Made by a program: the position numbers and the translations under genes. Under the pieces are notes generated by a model, which saw nothing but the letters and a program-made list of their open reading frames with translations, was not told the origin of the DNA and searched no databases. Positions 42,496-51,310 of a DNA stretch of 64,000 nt are shown piece by piece. This DNA comes from Archangium lipolyticum (lineage in GTDB: Bacteria > Myxococcota > Myxococcia > Myxococcales > Myxococcaceae): assembly GCF_024623785.1 (NCBI RefSeq), contig NZ_JANKBZ010000002.1:620001-684000 (forward strand). The letters run 5' to 3'. Within the stretch, counting starts at the first letter, position 1, and each line of letters opens with the position of its first letter.

Positions 42496-44421
42496 TCACC
42501 CGGTGGAGAGCCGGTAGCGCTCCTGCAGCAGGGCGGTCGTCAACGCCATCATCAGCACCGGCTCCTGCGCCACCCGCTCTCGTGACGTGAGCGTGGGCAG
42601 CCGCTCCAGCAACGCCAGCACCTTCCCCGGGTCGAAGAAGGGCTGTGTCTTGAAGGCCTGGCTGCGGAGCACGTCTTGCACCAGGCCCTGTGCCCTCGAC
42701 GTGCCAAACAGTGTCAGGGGCGGCGCCATCAACGGGTGCTTCTGTCTTCGGTAGACCGCTTCCGTCAGGTACGGCCTCATCGCCTCGCGCAGCACGTACT
42801 TCTCCACCGGTCCCCGAATCTTCAGCTCCATCGGCACCGCGCGCGCGAAGTCGAACAGCTCGCCGTCCAGGAAGGGCAGTCGTCCCTCGACCCCGTGTGC
42901 CATTTCCATCCCGTCGCCCAGCGTCCGCAGGATGTAGTTGGCCAGCGCCAGCTTCGTCCACAGGTACAGCGACTGCTCCACCCGGTGCCGGCCCTCGAGC
43001 TGGCCCTCCACGTCCACTCCCGCCATCAGCACCGCGTACGCGTCCCGCCCCTCGAAGCGCCGCAGGAATCCCTCCGTCAGCACCCCGTGCACCCGTCTGC
43101 CCAGCGTCCCCTTCGCTTCCAGGAACCCCGGGATGAAACCCAGTGCCCTTCGCACCGCCTCCAGGGGCAGGGACTCGCCCTCGGGCAGTTGCACGCCCGC
43201 GGACGCGAGGTTCGTCTCCTCCAGCTTCCCCAGCCGCTCGGTCCTTCCCGCTCCCGCCGTCTCCGCCTGGAGCAGGTCCCTTCGCAGATGCGGGTAGCCC
43301 GCGAACACCTCGTCCGAGCCTTCTCCCGTCAGCACCACCTTGAAGCCCGCCTCGCGCACCGCCCGGCTCAGCAGGTGCTTGGCCACCAGGTGTCCGTTGA
43401 TGGCCAGCCCCTCGCCCTGTGCCACCGCCTCGGGTAGGCCCTCCACCAGCGCTTCCTGCCCCACACGCACCGGGTGTAGCACCGCCCCCACTCGCGCCGC
43501 CGTCTCCTCGGCCAGCGCCAGCTCGTCATAGCCCTCCGCCTCGAAGGCCAGCGTGAAGCAGTGAATGGGCTCCGCCACCTCCCGCGCCGCCAGCCCCACC
43601 ACCGCGCTCGAGTCCAGCCCTCCGCTGAGCTGGAACGCCACCGGTACGTCTCCCCTCAGTCTCAGCCGGACCGCCTCCACCAGCCGTGTCCGCACCCCCT
43701 CCACCCACTCCGCCTCCGTGCGCACCGGCCGCGCGCCCTCCAGGCGAGGCACGTCCAGGTCCCAGTACCGGCGTACCCGCACGTGCCCGTCCACCGCCAG
43801 CACCACATGCCCTGGTGGCACCTGCTTCACGCCCGCGAACAGCGTCCGGTCCGGCGGCACATATTGGAGGCTCGCCGCGTGGAAGAAGGCTCCCTCGTCC
43901 CACGCAGCGGGCAGCCCCGCCGCCAGCAGTGCCTTCGCCTCCGAGGCCAGCCACAGCCCTCCGTCCACCTGCGCGTAGCACAGCGGCTTGACGCCGAAGC
44001 GGTCCCTCCCCGCCAGCAGCAGCCGGTTGCGTCCGTCCCACAGCACGAAGGCGAACTCGCCGCGCAGGTGGCGCAGGCAGCCGGCTCCGTGCTCCTCGTA
44101 CAGGTGCACCAGCACCTCGCTGTCCGAGCGCGTCCGGAAGCGGTGCCCTCGTGCCTCCAGCTCCGCCCGCAGCCGCTCGTGCCCGTACAGCTCGCCGTTG
44201 ACGATGGCCCGCACGGCCCCGTCCTCGCTGGCGAGCGGCTGGGCCCCGCCCTCCACGTCCACCAGCGCCAGCCGCCGGTGCCCCAGCGCCACCCGCCCGT
44301 CTCCGGACACCCACAGCCCTTCGCCGTCCGGTCCGCGGTGGCGCAACGCTCCCACCGTCCGGTGCAGCGCCTCGGCCTGTACGGGCCGCTCCTCCGAGTA
44401 CCACGCCACCAGCCCGCACAC
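42496..44421 (-). CDS. asnB: Glutamine-hydrolysing asparagine synthase family protein
   Basis: 641 residues. An N-terminal class II glutaminase has Cys2 as the nucleophile after Met removal (MCGLVAW) and RHRGPDGEG; the glutaminase also has NGELYGHERLR. The synthetase domain has the pyrophosphate loop QLSGGLDSSAVV and a GEGSDEVFAGYPHLRRD block. The length fits AsnB-type enzymes. The start is a GTG at 44421 with a GAGGAGGAG site. It lies 15 bases downstream of an MDR dehydrogenase gene and is probably in one operon with it. That suggests amidation of a special metabolite or sugar rather than simple asparagine supply. Confidence 0.9.
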   Translation of the reverse strand: MCGLVAWYSEERPVQAEALHRTVGALRHRGPDGEGLWVSGDGRVALGHRRLALVDVEGGAQPLASEDGAVRAIVNGELYGHERLRAELEARGHRFRTRSDSEVLVHLYEEHGAGCLRHLRGEFAFVLWDGRNRLLLAGRDRFGVKPLCYAQVDGGLWLASEAKALLAAGLPAAWDEGAFFHAASLQYVPPDRTLFAGVKQVPPGHVVLAVDGHVRVRRYWDLDVPRLEGARPVRTEAEWVEGVRTRLVEAVRLRLRGDVPVAFQLSGGLDSSAVVGLAAREVAEPIHCFTLAFEAEGYDELALAEETAARVGAVLHPVRVGQEALVEGLPEAVAQGEGLAINGHLVAKHLLSRAVREAGFKVVLTGEGSDEVFAGYPHLRRDLLQAETAGAGRTERLGKLEETNLASAGVQLPEGESLPLEAVRRALGFIPGFLEAKGTLGRRVHGVLTEGFLRRFEGRDAYAVLMAGVDVEGQLEGRHRVEQSLYLWTKLALANYILRTLGDGMEMAHGVEGRLPFLDGELFDFARAVPMELKIRGPVEKYVLREAMRPYLTEAVYRRQKHPLMAPPLTLFGTSRAQGLVQDVLRSQAFKTQPFFDPGKVLALLERLPTLTSRERVAQEPVLMMALTTALLQERYRLSTG

Positions 44422-44436
44422 GTCCGTCGCTCCTCC

Positions 44437-45360
44437 TCAGCCCCGGCCCGGAGCGAAGAAAACCTTGCGCTCCTCACTGCGTCCCGCCGCCGCGAAGAGC
44501 GCCGCGTGCGCCTCCAGCGGGTGCACCTCGCCCAGCAGGTCGTCCACCTTCAAACGTCCCTCGGCCAGCAGCGCGAGCGCCTCGGAGAAGGGGCCGTAGG
44601 ACACCGCCCTCAGCGTCACGTCCTTGAGCACCGCCCGCGCCACTGGCAGCGCCACCGGCTCGTGCCGCCGGCTCTTGAGCACCAGCGTGCCGCCCGGCCG
44701 CAGCGCCTCCAGCATGTCCGCCAGCGCCTGGTCGGAGAGCTCCGTCTCGATGATGAAGTCGTACGCGTCCACCGCCAGCCGCTCTCCACGGCGCGGCGCG
44801 TACAGCGGCACCTCACCCATTCCGTGTGCGGCCAGCACCCGGCGCGTGAGCTGGGCGATGCGGTTGTCCCCGTAGATGAGCCCCCGCTGACCCGGCCGCA
44901 AACCCGCCCCCATCACTCCCAGCGCCGCGGCCACCGGCTCCACGTAGGCCCCCAGCGAGAAGGGCAGCCCCGGAGGCAGCCGGTACACCGCCGAGGCCGG
45001 CACCCGCACGTACTCGGCGAACGCCCCGTCGTGGTGCACTCCCAGCTGCGCTGGCCGCCCGCACCGCTCGCCCTTGCGGCACCCGGGACACTCGCCGCAC
45101 GCCAGCAGCGGGTGGACCGTGACGCGCTCGCCCGGTGGCAGGCCGCTCACCGACCGGCCCACCTCGGTCACCGTGCCGGCCAGCTCGTGGCCCAGCACCA
45201 GGGGAGGACGCACCGGCAGCCGGCCCTCGGCCACGTACACGTCCGTGCGGCACAGGCCCGCCACCGCGACCTGGATGATGACGTCATCCTCGCGCGACGC
45301 CACCGGCCGGGGTACCTCGCGCAGCCCCACCGTGCGTTCGTCCTTGACCAGCGCCTTCAT
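44437..45360 (-). CDS. Zinc-dependent MDR-family dehydrogenase, shortened
   Basis: 307 residues, shorter than the usual 340-350. The catalytic domain has GLCRTD, GHELAGTVTEVG and the structural zinc set CGECPGCRKGERC. The nucleotide-binding half is degenerate: the GxGxxG loop reads IYGDNRIAQ, and a strand is missing. NAD(P) binding may therefore be weak or different. The first gene of a pair with the asparagine synthase. The start is the ATG at 45360. The substrate is unknown. Confidence 0.83.
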   Translation of the reverse strand: MKALVKDERTVGLREVPRPVASREDDVIIQVAVAGLCRTDVYVAEGRLPVRPPLVLGHELAGTVTEVGRSVSGLPPGERVTVHPLLACGECPGCRKGERCGRPAQLGVHHDGAFAEYVRVPASAVYRLPPGLPFSLGAYVEPVAAALGVMGAGLRPGQRGLIYGDNRIAQLTRRVLAAHGMGEVPLYAPRRGERLAVDAYDFIIETELSDQALADMLEALRPGGTLVLKSRRHEPVALPVARAVLKDVTLRAVSYGPFSEALALLAEGRLKVDDLLGEVHPLEAHAALFAAAGRSEERKVFFAPGRG

Positions 45361-45476
45361 TCACATCCCGCCATGGTGCGGCCACCCGGAGTGACATCCG
45401 CTCCCTGACACCGCACCGCGTGGCCCATGTTAGCACACAGGGTCCTCGTGCTTCTCATGCACTAGACTCTCCCGGA

Positions 45477-46796
45477 ATGACGCGAGGATTCAGGGGCAAG
45501 AACGGCCTGGCCGTGCTGCTGTGCGTGGGGGCGCTGGGGTGTGTACGGGCCCCTGTCATCGAGGACGGTGGAGACGACGATGAATGGGTGTCTTCCGAGG
45601 AAGAGGCGCCCGGGGTCTCCGAGCCCCAGCCTCCCATCGAAGCCCTTGTCGCTCCTCCGCGTGCCTCCAACTTCCTGGTGATGGGCGGAGGCAGCGAGCC
45701 CGCCCGCAACGAGATCGCCCTGGAGAAGAACGTCCTCTACTTCCAACGGACGCTTCGGGCACTCGGGCTCGCTCCCGATTCCGCATCCATCTACTTCGCC
45801 AATGGGAATGACGGGAAGGCCACGGTCCGCTACCTCGGCGAGGGCTCGCGCGAGCTGTTCAAGGCCCCCGAGGTTCCCCACCTCAAGGGACCGGCGACCC
45901 TGGAGCAGTTCCTGGGGTGGTTGGAGCAGAGCACCCAGGGCTCGCCCCAGCGGCCGGTCTTCATCTACTTCACGGGCCACGGTGGACTGAACGGCCGGAA
46001 CCTGAACAACAACCACCTGGCGCTCTGGGACTCGGACACGCTGACGGTACGGGCCTTCGGTCTCTTCCTGGGCAGGCTTCCGAGCACCACCCCGGTCGTC
46101 ACGGTGATGTCGCAGTGTTACGCCGGCTCGTTCGCCAACTTCATCTACCAGGACGCCAACCCCCGGCGGCCCGTGGTGGCGCAGCCCCGCTGTGGCTTCT
46201 TCGCCACCGTGGAGTACCGCCCGTCCGTCGGGTGCACCCCCGAGGTGAACGAGGCGGACTACCGGGACTACAGCTCCAGCTTCTTCGCGGGGCTCGCGGG
46301 CGTCAGCCGGACGGGAAGCGCGGTGGGCTCGGCCGACCGTGACGGAGATGGACGGGTGAGCTACGCCGAGGCGCACGCGTTCGCCAAGGTGGATGGCGAG
46401 ACGACGGACCTGCCCGTCTCCACCTCGGAGGCCTGGCTGCAGCGGCGCGCCAGGGTGGGGGACCTGCGCCGCTTCCTCTCCACCCCCATCCTCGAGGTAT
46501 CGCGGACCGGGCGTCCGGAGCAGCGCTTCGTCGTGGAGTCACTCGTGCGGAGGTTGCACTTCGTCCCCGAGCGCTCCTGGGTCGAGAACATCGAGACCAC
46601 GACGCCGGAAACGGAAGAGTCCGACGCCTATGCCATGCGTCTGCGCATGGAGTTGCTCAACATCGGCATGGAGCAGAAGGTCCGCGAGGCGGGCGACTCG
46701 CAAGCGCTCGCCGTTCTCGATCGCCTGCTCCAGTGTGAGCGCGGCTCCTGGGACACGCCTCCGGTTTCGGCGACGGTCCCGGCGGGCTCTCCATGA
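45477..46796 (+). CDS. Caspase/C13-like cysteine peptidase lipoprotein with EF-hand
   Basis: 439 residues from the ATG at 45477. The signal peptide ends in lipobox GALGC (Cys22), followed by an acidic linker. The catalytic domain shows the clan CD dyad: His168 in VFIYFTGHGG and Cys214 in VTVMSQCYAGSFA, with ARNEIALEKNVLYFQRTL before it. Residues 287-298 (DRDGDGRVSYAE) form a complete EF-hand loop, so calcium may regulate it. A helical C-terminal part follows. Its stop overlaps the start of the S51 peptidase gene. The cleavage specificity cannot be read from the sequence. Confidence 0.82.
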   Translation: MTRGFRGKNGLAVLLCVGALGCVRAPVIEDGGDDDEWVSSEEEAPGVSEPQPPIEALVAPPRASNFLVMGGGSEPARNEIALEKNVLYFQRTLRALGLAPDSASIYFANGNDGKATVRYLGEGSRELFKAPEVPHLKGPATLEQFLGWLEQSTQGSPQRPVFIYFTGHGGLNGRNLNNNHLALWDSDTLTVRAFGLFLGRLPSTTPVVTVMSQCYAGSFANFIYQDANPRRPVVAQPRCGFFATVEYRPSVGCTPEVNEADYRDYSSSFFAGLAGVSRTGSAVGSADRDGDGRVSYAEAHAFAKVDGETTDLPVSTSEAWLQRRARVGDLRRFLSTPILEVSRTGRPEQRFVVESLVRRLHFVPERSWVENIETTTPETEESDAYAMRLRMELLNIGMEQKVREAGDSQALAVLDRLLQCERGSWDTPPVSATVPAGSP

Positions 46797-47533
46797 AGCC
46801 TCCGCTCAAGCCGCTCTTCCTCCTGGCGGATAGCTCACTCCTGTTCTGGCGCAGCGGGGACAGGCCTTTCCTCGAGTGCCTCCGCGTGCTGACGGGGGCG
46901 GACCTCGCTGTGCCCCCCATCCAGGCGGCCTACCTGGGCGCTTCCAACGGGGATGTGCCCGACTTCTTCGGCATCTTCACCGCCGCCATGGAGCTGGCCG
47001 GCATCTCCCACTGCCGGATGATTCCCTCGCAGCCCACCGCCGAGGATCGCGCCTGGCTCGCGGGGGCACACGTCATCCTGCTGGCGGGAGGAGATCCGCT
47101 CCTGGGGTGGGAGACCTTCCGGCGGAATGGCGTGGAGGCCGTCCTGCGGGAACGCTACTTCGACGGCGCGGTCCTCATGGGCATCTCCGCGGGCGCGATG
47201 CAGCTCGGAGAGCGGGCATGGAGCGAATCGGGGCCCGGCCCCGAGACCCTGTTCCCGGTGCTCGGACTGGCACCCTTCCTCGTGGGGGTCCATGAGCAGC
47301 CGGACTGGACGGAATTGAAGCGTGCGGTGCGGAGCGTCGGCCCGGGGTCGCGCGGAATTGGCATCCCAGCCGGGGGAGGCGCCCTCCTGTACCCGGACCA
47401 GCTCCTGGAGCCCGTGCGCTACCCGCTCGTCGAGCTCCGCCACGAGGAGGGCACCTGGCGCGAAAACCTGCTCTACCCACCACGGGAGCCCTTCCGGGGC
47501 GAGGTGCGGCTCCGGCTTCCCTTTGCGAACTGA
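46793..47533 (+). CDS. Peptidase S51 (cyanophycinase-like) family protein
   Basis: 246 residues. The ATG at 46793 overlaps the upstream stop as ATGA, so it is translationally coupled. The family fold is clear: QAAYLGASNGDVPDFF, ILLAGGDPLLGW and the nucleophile elbow VLMGISAGAMQLG (Ser122), then FLVGVHEQPDW. S51 enzymes include dipeptidase E (Asp-X) and cyanophycinase. There is no signal peptide, so it acts in the cytoplasm unless exported with its partner. The coupling to a clan CD peptidase suggests a two-step peptide process. Confidence 0.87.
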   Translation: MKPPLKPLFLLADSSLLFWRSGDRPFLECLRVLTGADLAVPPIQAAYLGASNGDVPDFFGIFTAAMELAGISHCRMIPSQPTAEDRAWLAGAHVILLAGGDPLLGWETFRRNGVEAVLRERYFDGAVLMGISAGAMQLGERAWSESGPGPETLFPVLGLAPFLVGVHEQPDWTELKRAVRSVGPGSRGIGIPAGGGALLYPDQLLEPVRYPLVELRHEEGTWRENLLYPPREPFRGEVRLRLPFAN

Positions 47534-47551
47534 GAGAGAACTGGCGCCGGC

Positions 47552-48940
47552 TCAGACGAGGCCCGGGAGCTCCCCGATGTAGTCCGGGTGCCCGAACGTC
47601 GTCCTCTTCGGAAGGCCGAAGGCGTTGGCGATGGAGACGAGCAGCTTGTTGTGGGCGACGGCCCCCTGGAGGATCCCCGAGCCCGTCCAGGTGCTGAGCG
47701 GGTCCACGCCGGGGCGCAGCCGCAGGTAGCGGCCCATCCGGAACCTGCCGCCCGCGCCCCCCGCCAGCACCATGGGGACGCCCACCCCCGTGTGGCCCGC
47801 GGGGTTGGCCAGCTCGTTCCCCCACAGGATGACGGTGTTGTCGAGCGCGGTGCCGTTCCCCTCGGGTACGGCGGCGAGCTGGTCCATCAGGTACGCCACC
47901 TGCTGGGTGTACCAGAGCTGCACCTTCACCATCCGCAGCCGCGTGGCCTCGCGCTGGCTCGCATCTCCCGAGTCCAGCATGTGCGCGATGTTGTGGTGGA
48001 CGTCCTCGTTGATGTCCAGCCACGGCATGGGCGGTCCCGCCATGAACAGGGTGACCACGCGGGTGAGATCACACGCGAACGCACGGGCGATGAGCTGCAT
48101 GTGCAGCTGGACGAGCGTCGGGTACAGGTCCAGGTTGGTGATCTCGTACTGGTTGTAGTTGTGCGCGGGCTCCCACGTGGGTTTGGAGCAGCCCGTCAGG
48201 CCGGAGGACTCGAGGCGCTTCTCCATGTCCCGCAGGGCCTGCAGGTGCGAGTCGAGCTTCTGGCGCTCGTTGGTGCCCAGCCGTCCCCGCAGCCGTGAGG
48301 CGTCCTTGATGAGGAAGTCCACCAGGCTCCTCCTGCGCGCGAGCGCACGCCGCGCGGCCTCGGGGTCCCCCGGATCCGCCATGTCACCGAACAGACGCGT
48401 GTAGACGTCGAACGGGTTGAGCTCGAACGGCATACGGGCGGCATTGGAGGCGAAGCTGATGCTGTTGTACTTGCTCTGCGGAGAGAGGCCGCCCTCCCAC
48501 GCATTGAGGTTCATCGAGCGGAAGCGGGTGGCGCCGCCGATGTGCGCGGCCTGGGCCAGCTCCTGGTCCAGCGAGATGCCCCCGGGGAACTCCTCGCCCC
48601 CGTTCATGTGCACCTTGCTTCCGGTGAGGAAGGTGACCGGGGCGCCCTCGTGGCCCATGGTGCCGTGCTCGTAGAGCACCCGGTAGTCCAGCCCGTCCAG
48701 GATGAGCAGCCTGGAGCGGTGCTTGTCGAGCGGCGCGAGGATGGAGTTCGGGTAGGTGATGTCGAAGTTCGTCTCGCCCCCCCGCGGGACCCAGTACTCG
48801 GGCACCGTTCCGTGTGGGGTGAACAGGGCGATGAAGCGCAGGGGAGGCGTCTGGGTCTGGGCCTTCGCCCCGAACGGCGCGGCCAGGGCCGTGCCAGCCA
48901 GCGCCTGCAGAATGGAGCGGCGGGAGAGGTTCGTGAGCAT
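47552..48940 (-). CDS. DUF1552 family exported protein
   Basis: 462 residues. A Tat-type signal, LSRRSILQALAGTALAAPFG, is followed by a DUF1552 (alkaline-phosphatase-like) body: RFIALFTPHGTVPEYWVPRG, LILDGLDYRVLYEHG, GHEGAPVTFLTGS and NTVILWGNELANPAGHTG. It is the usual partner of DUF1592-type cytochrome-like proteins in planctomycetes and myxobacteria. Here it starts 9 bases after the DUF1592 gene ends. The activity is unknown; a hydrolytic or scaffold role in the periplasm is assumed. Confidence 0.88.
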   Translation of the reverse strand: MLTNLSRRSILQALAGTALAAPFGAKAQTQTPPLRFIALFTPHGTVPEYWVPRGGETNFDITYPNSILAPLDKHRSRLLILDGLDYRVLYEHGTMGHEGAPVTFLTGSKVHMNGGEEFPGGISLDQELAQAAHIGGATRFRSMNLNAWEGGLSPQSKYNSISFASNAARMPFELNPFDVYTRLFGDMADPGDPEAARRALARRRSLVDFLIKDASRLRGRLGTNERQKLDSHLQALRDMEKRLESSGLTGCSKPTWEPAHNYNQYEITNLDLYPTLVQLHMQLIARAFACDLTRVVTLFMAGPPMPWLDINEDVHHNIAHMLDSGDASQREATRLRMVKVQLWYTQQVAYLMDQLAAVPEGNGTALDNTVILWGNELANPAGHTGVGVPMVLAGGAGGRFRMGRYLRLRPGVDPLSTWTGSGILQGAVAHNKLLVSIANAFGLPKRTTFGHPDYIGELPGLV

Positions 48941-48949
48941 GGGGAATTC

Positions 48950-50584
48950 CTAGGGGGAGGGGACGCGCCGCTGGGTGAAGGCCGGCGTACGGACCAGGGA
49001 CTCGAAGGCGGCGGCGATGGTGCGCTCGCCCGCTCTCAACTGGCTCCGCATGGACTCCAGCGACCGGAGATCTCCATCGAGCGAGTCACGCCCCAGGCCA
49101 TAACGGAACACCTGCAGCGCGAGGCAGTCCGCCACGCTGTCATCCACGGCGAGCTGGCGTGCGAGCTGCGCGCCTCCGGTGAAGGAGAACGTGCTGCCAT
49201 CCGCCAGCGGGACCGAGCCGCTCGCGTCCACGGTCCGCCCGTTCTCCTGCGTCCGGTACCCGCCGAGCCCATCGAAGTCCTCCAGGCCGAAGCCGATGGG
49301 ATCGATCCGCTGGTGGCAGCCGCTGCACATGGGGTCTCGCGTATGCGCCGCGGTGCGCTCGCGGGTGGTGCTGTCGGGACGGGGCTCGGGCGGGACGGTC
49401 ACCACATCCGGTGGCGGAGGCGGGATGTAGACGCAGAGCAGGCGATCCAGAACGAACTTGCCGCGCCGGATGGGAGAGCCGGAGTCGAAGGTGGAGTACG
49501 TGGCCAGGAGGCTGGCCTGGGTGAGGAGGCCCGCGCGCTGCGAGGGCAGCGGCACCCGCGAGAAGTCCGTGCCCGGGCGCTGGGTCAGGCCGTAGAACTC
49601 CGCCATCCGGTCGTCCGCGAAGGTGTAGTCCGCGGCGAGCAGCGCCCGCAGGCTGCCCTTCTCGTTGGCCAGGACATGGTCGATGAACGCGTCCGTCTCC
49701 CCCAGCATGGACTCGCGCAGCGAGGTGTCGAACTGGGGGAAGACGAGGTTGTTCTTGTTGAGCGAGCCCACCTTCGTCAGCCCCAACCACTCCACCACGA
49801 AGCGGTGGAGGTGCTTGCGCGCGGTGGGCGTGGCGAGCAGCCGGCGCACCTGGCGCACCCGCTCCTCGCCGTCCGCGAGCGCGCCCGATTCGGCCGCCGC
49901 GAGCAGCGTGGCGTCCGGCGGGCCGGCCGTCACAAGGTAGGAGAGGGCGGAGGCCACCTCGTGGGGGGTCAGCTCCACCACCGCGCCGGGGCTGGCGCCC
50001 GTGGGGCCGAGCTCGCCGCGGTACAGGAACGAGGCGGAGGAGAACATTCCCTGCAGCGCCAGCTCCACGCCGTCACGGAACGCGCCGTTCTCGCGGCCCG
50101 CCGTGTAGAGCGCGAGCAGGTCGCTCCGCTCCTCGTCGGTGAGGGGCCTCCGGAAGGCGCGCGCGCCCACGGTGGCGATGAGGTCTCGCGCACAGTCCTG
50201 CTCCGCCTGCCCGGTCTTGCAGGTGTGGAGCGCGGACAGGTCCTCCACGGCCTCCGTGGCGAGCGCGGCGGCCGCCGTGTCCACCTGATCCAGGAGCAGC
50301 GCGGAGACCTGCAGCTTGTCGTGCGTGGAATAGCCGAGCACGGTGTCCTCGGCGGCGAAGCTCTGCCCCACGGTGACGGGCCTGCCCAGCACCGCCGAGG
50401 CGGTGTTGTCGTACTCCGCGCGCGTCAGCCGGCGGACGCGTGTCGGGGCGGGTTCCTCGCTCGCCCCGGTGGGTGTCCCCGCATCGGGCTTCTCTTCGAT
50501 CGTGGGAGGCGGTTTCGTGCAGCCTGCGGCCAGGGCTCCGAGGAGCAGGGCGACTGCGAGGTGACGGGTGCCGGATTTACGCAC
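48950..50584 (-). CDS. DUF1592/DUF1588/DUF1585 lipoprotein with haem-c-like motif
   Basis: 544 residues from a GTG at 50584 with a TGGGGG site. Lipobox ALAAGC. The domains run DUF1587/1595 (RVRRLTRAEYDNTASAVLG), DUF1592 (FRDGVELALQGMFSSASFLY), DUF1588 (SPIRRGKFVLDRLLC) and DUF1585 (SVADCLALQVFRYGLGRD). A CSGCHQRIDPIGFGLEDFD segment carries CxxCH, typical of haem c attachment. It is likely a periplasmic electron-transfer protein working with the DUF1552 partner. The natural substrate of such pairs is not known. Confidence 0.88.
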   Translation of the reverse strand: MRKSGTRHLAVALLLGALAAGCTKPPPTIEEKPDAGTPTGASEEPAPTRVRRLTRAEYDNTASAVLGRPVTVGQSFAAEDTVLGYSTHDKLQVSALLLDQVDTAAAALATEAVEDLSALHTCKTGQAEQDCARDLIATVGARAFRRPLTDEERSDLLALYTAGRENGAFRDGVELALQGMFSSASFLYRGELGPTGASPGAVVELTPHEVASALSYLVTAGPPDATLLAAAESGALADGEERVRQVRRLLATPTARKHLHRFVVEWLGLTKVGSLNKNNLVFPQFDTSLRESMLGETDAFIDHVLANEKGSLRALLAADYTFADDRMAEFYGLTQRPGTDFSRVPLPSQRAGLLTQASLLATYSTFDSGSPIRRGKFVLDRLLCVYIPPPPPDVVTVPPEPRPDSTTRERTAAHTRDPMCSGCHQRIDPIGFGLEDFDGLGGYRTQENGRTVDASGSVPLADGSTFSFTGGAQLARQLAVDDSVADCLALQVFRYGLGRDSLDGDLRSLESMRSQLRAGERTIAAAFESLVRTPAFTQRRVPSP

Positions 50585-50638
50585 GCGATGGATCCCCCAG
50601 AAGGACAGCTGGGAGAATCCTGCAATAACTGGAATACA

Positions 50639-50657
50639 AGTTCAACAGTTTTGAACT
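50639..50657. promoter_or_regulatory. AT-rich inverted repeat upstream of the DUF1592 gene
   Basis: AGTTCAA-CAGTT-TTGAACT, perfect 7-base arms inside the most AT-rich stretch of this area, 55-73 bases before the DUF1592 start. It could be an operator, or the end of the hydrolase transcript on the same strand. Confidence 0.4.
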
Positions 50658-50688
50658 CATCCATGATCATTGCGCCATCGCGAGGTGC

Positions 50689-51297
50689 TCACACAGGAGC
50701 ATCGAGATGCGCCGCGACCCACGGTGAGATCTCCGCCGCGCGGTCGCGGGCGAACATGTGGTCGCCTCCCGCGAGCACCCGCAGCCGGGCCCTGGGCAGC
50801 AGTCGTTCGAGATGACGGCCGGCCGCCACGGGGCTGATGGGATCGGCATCGCCCCAGAGGAGCAGCGTCGGGATGGAGATACGGTGGAGCTGCGCCGAGT
50901 GATCCGTCCGCTCGGAGAGGATCCACTCCGCGGCCTTCGGGTATTCCGCGCGATAGGCCGCGCGCCAATCGCTGGCGCCGAGGCTCGCCACGTCGATGCC
51001 GCCGGAGGTCGCCGTCAGGACCAGATGGCTGATGCGCTCCGGATGGGTGAGTGCCAGCCTCACGGCGACGACGCCGCCCATCGATTGCGCCACGACCACA
51101 CTCGGGCGCTCCAGTCTGCTGGCGGCATGTGCCACCGCGTCGTCCAGGCTCTGGATCGCTGGCTCATGCGGCTCGTGGCCCAGACCCGGCCAGCTCAGAT
51201 AGGTCTTGCGCCAGCTCGCCGGCAGCAACGCGCCGAGCGGATGCCAGAAGGACGCGGCGCCACCGGCACCGGGCAGGAACAGGAGGTGGTGGTTCAT
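50689..51297 (-). CDS. Alpha/beta hydrolase
   Basis: 202 residues from the ATG at 51297. A GAGAGG site lies 9 bases before this ATG and directly abuts the alternative ATG at 51306. The fold shows FLPGAGGAASFWHPL, the nucleophile elbow VVAQSMGGVVAVRLAL (Ser in QSMGG), TLLLWGDADPISPV with the acid, and GGDHMFARD with the histidine. A small cytoplasmic esterase or lactonase-type enzyme is likely; the substrate is unknown. It starts 13 bases after the WYL regulator stop, so the two may be co-transcribed. Confidence 0.85.
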   Translation of the reverse strand: MNHHLLFLPGAGGAASFWHPLGALLPASWRKTYLSWPGLGHEPHEPAIQSLDDAVAHAASRLERPSVVVAQSMGGVVAVRLALTHPERISHLVLTATSGGIDVASLGASDWRAAYRAEYPKAAEWILSERTDHSAQLHRISIPTLLLWGDADPISPVAAGRHLERLLPRARLRVLAGGDHMFARDRAAEISPWVAAHLDAPV

Positions 51298-51310
51298 GTC
51301 CACCATCCTC

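Noticed and set aside
42496-44421. Asparagine synthase as a lasso-peptide cyclase
   Set aside because: It has a full glutaminase domain with Cys2 and no adjacent precursor, RRE or transglutaminase-like B protein.
43561-45408. A 615-residue open frame antisense to asparagine synthase and the MDR gene
   Set aside because: Both sense genes have clear catalytic motifs, and the antisense product is a His/Arg/Pro-rich shadow.
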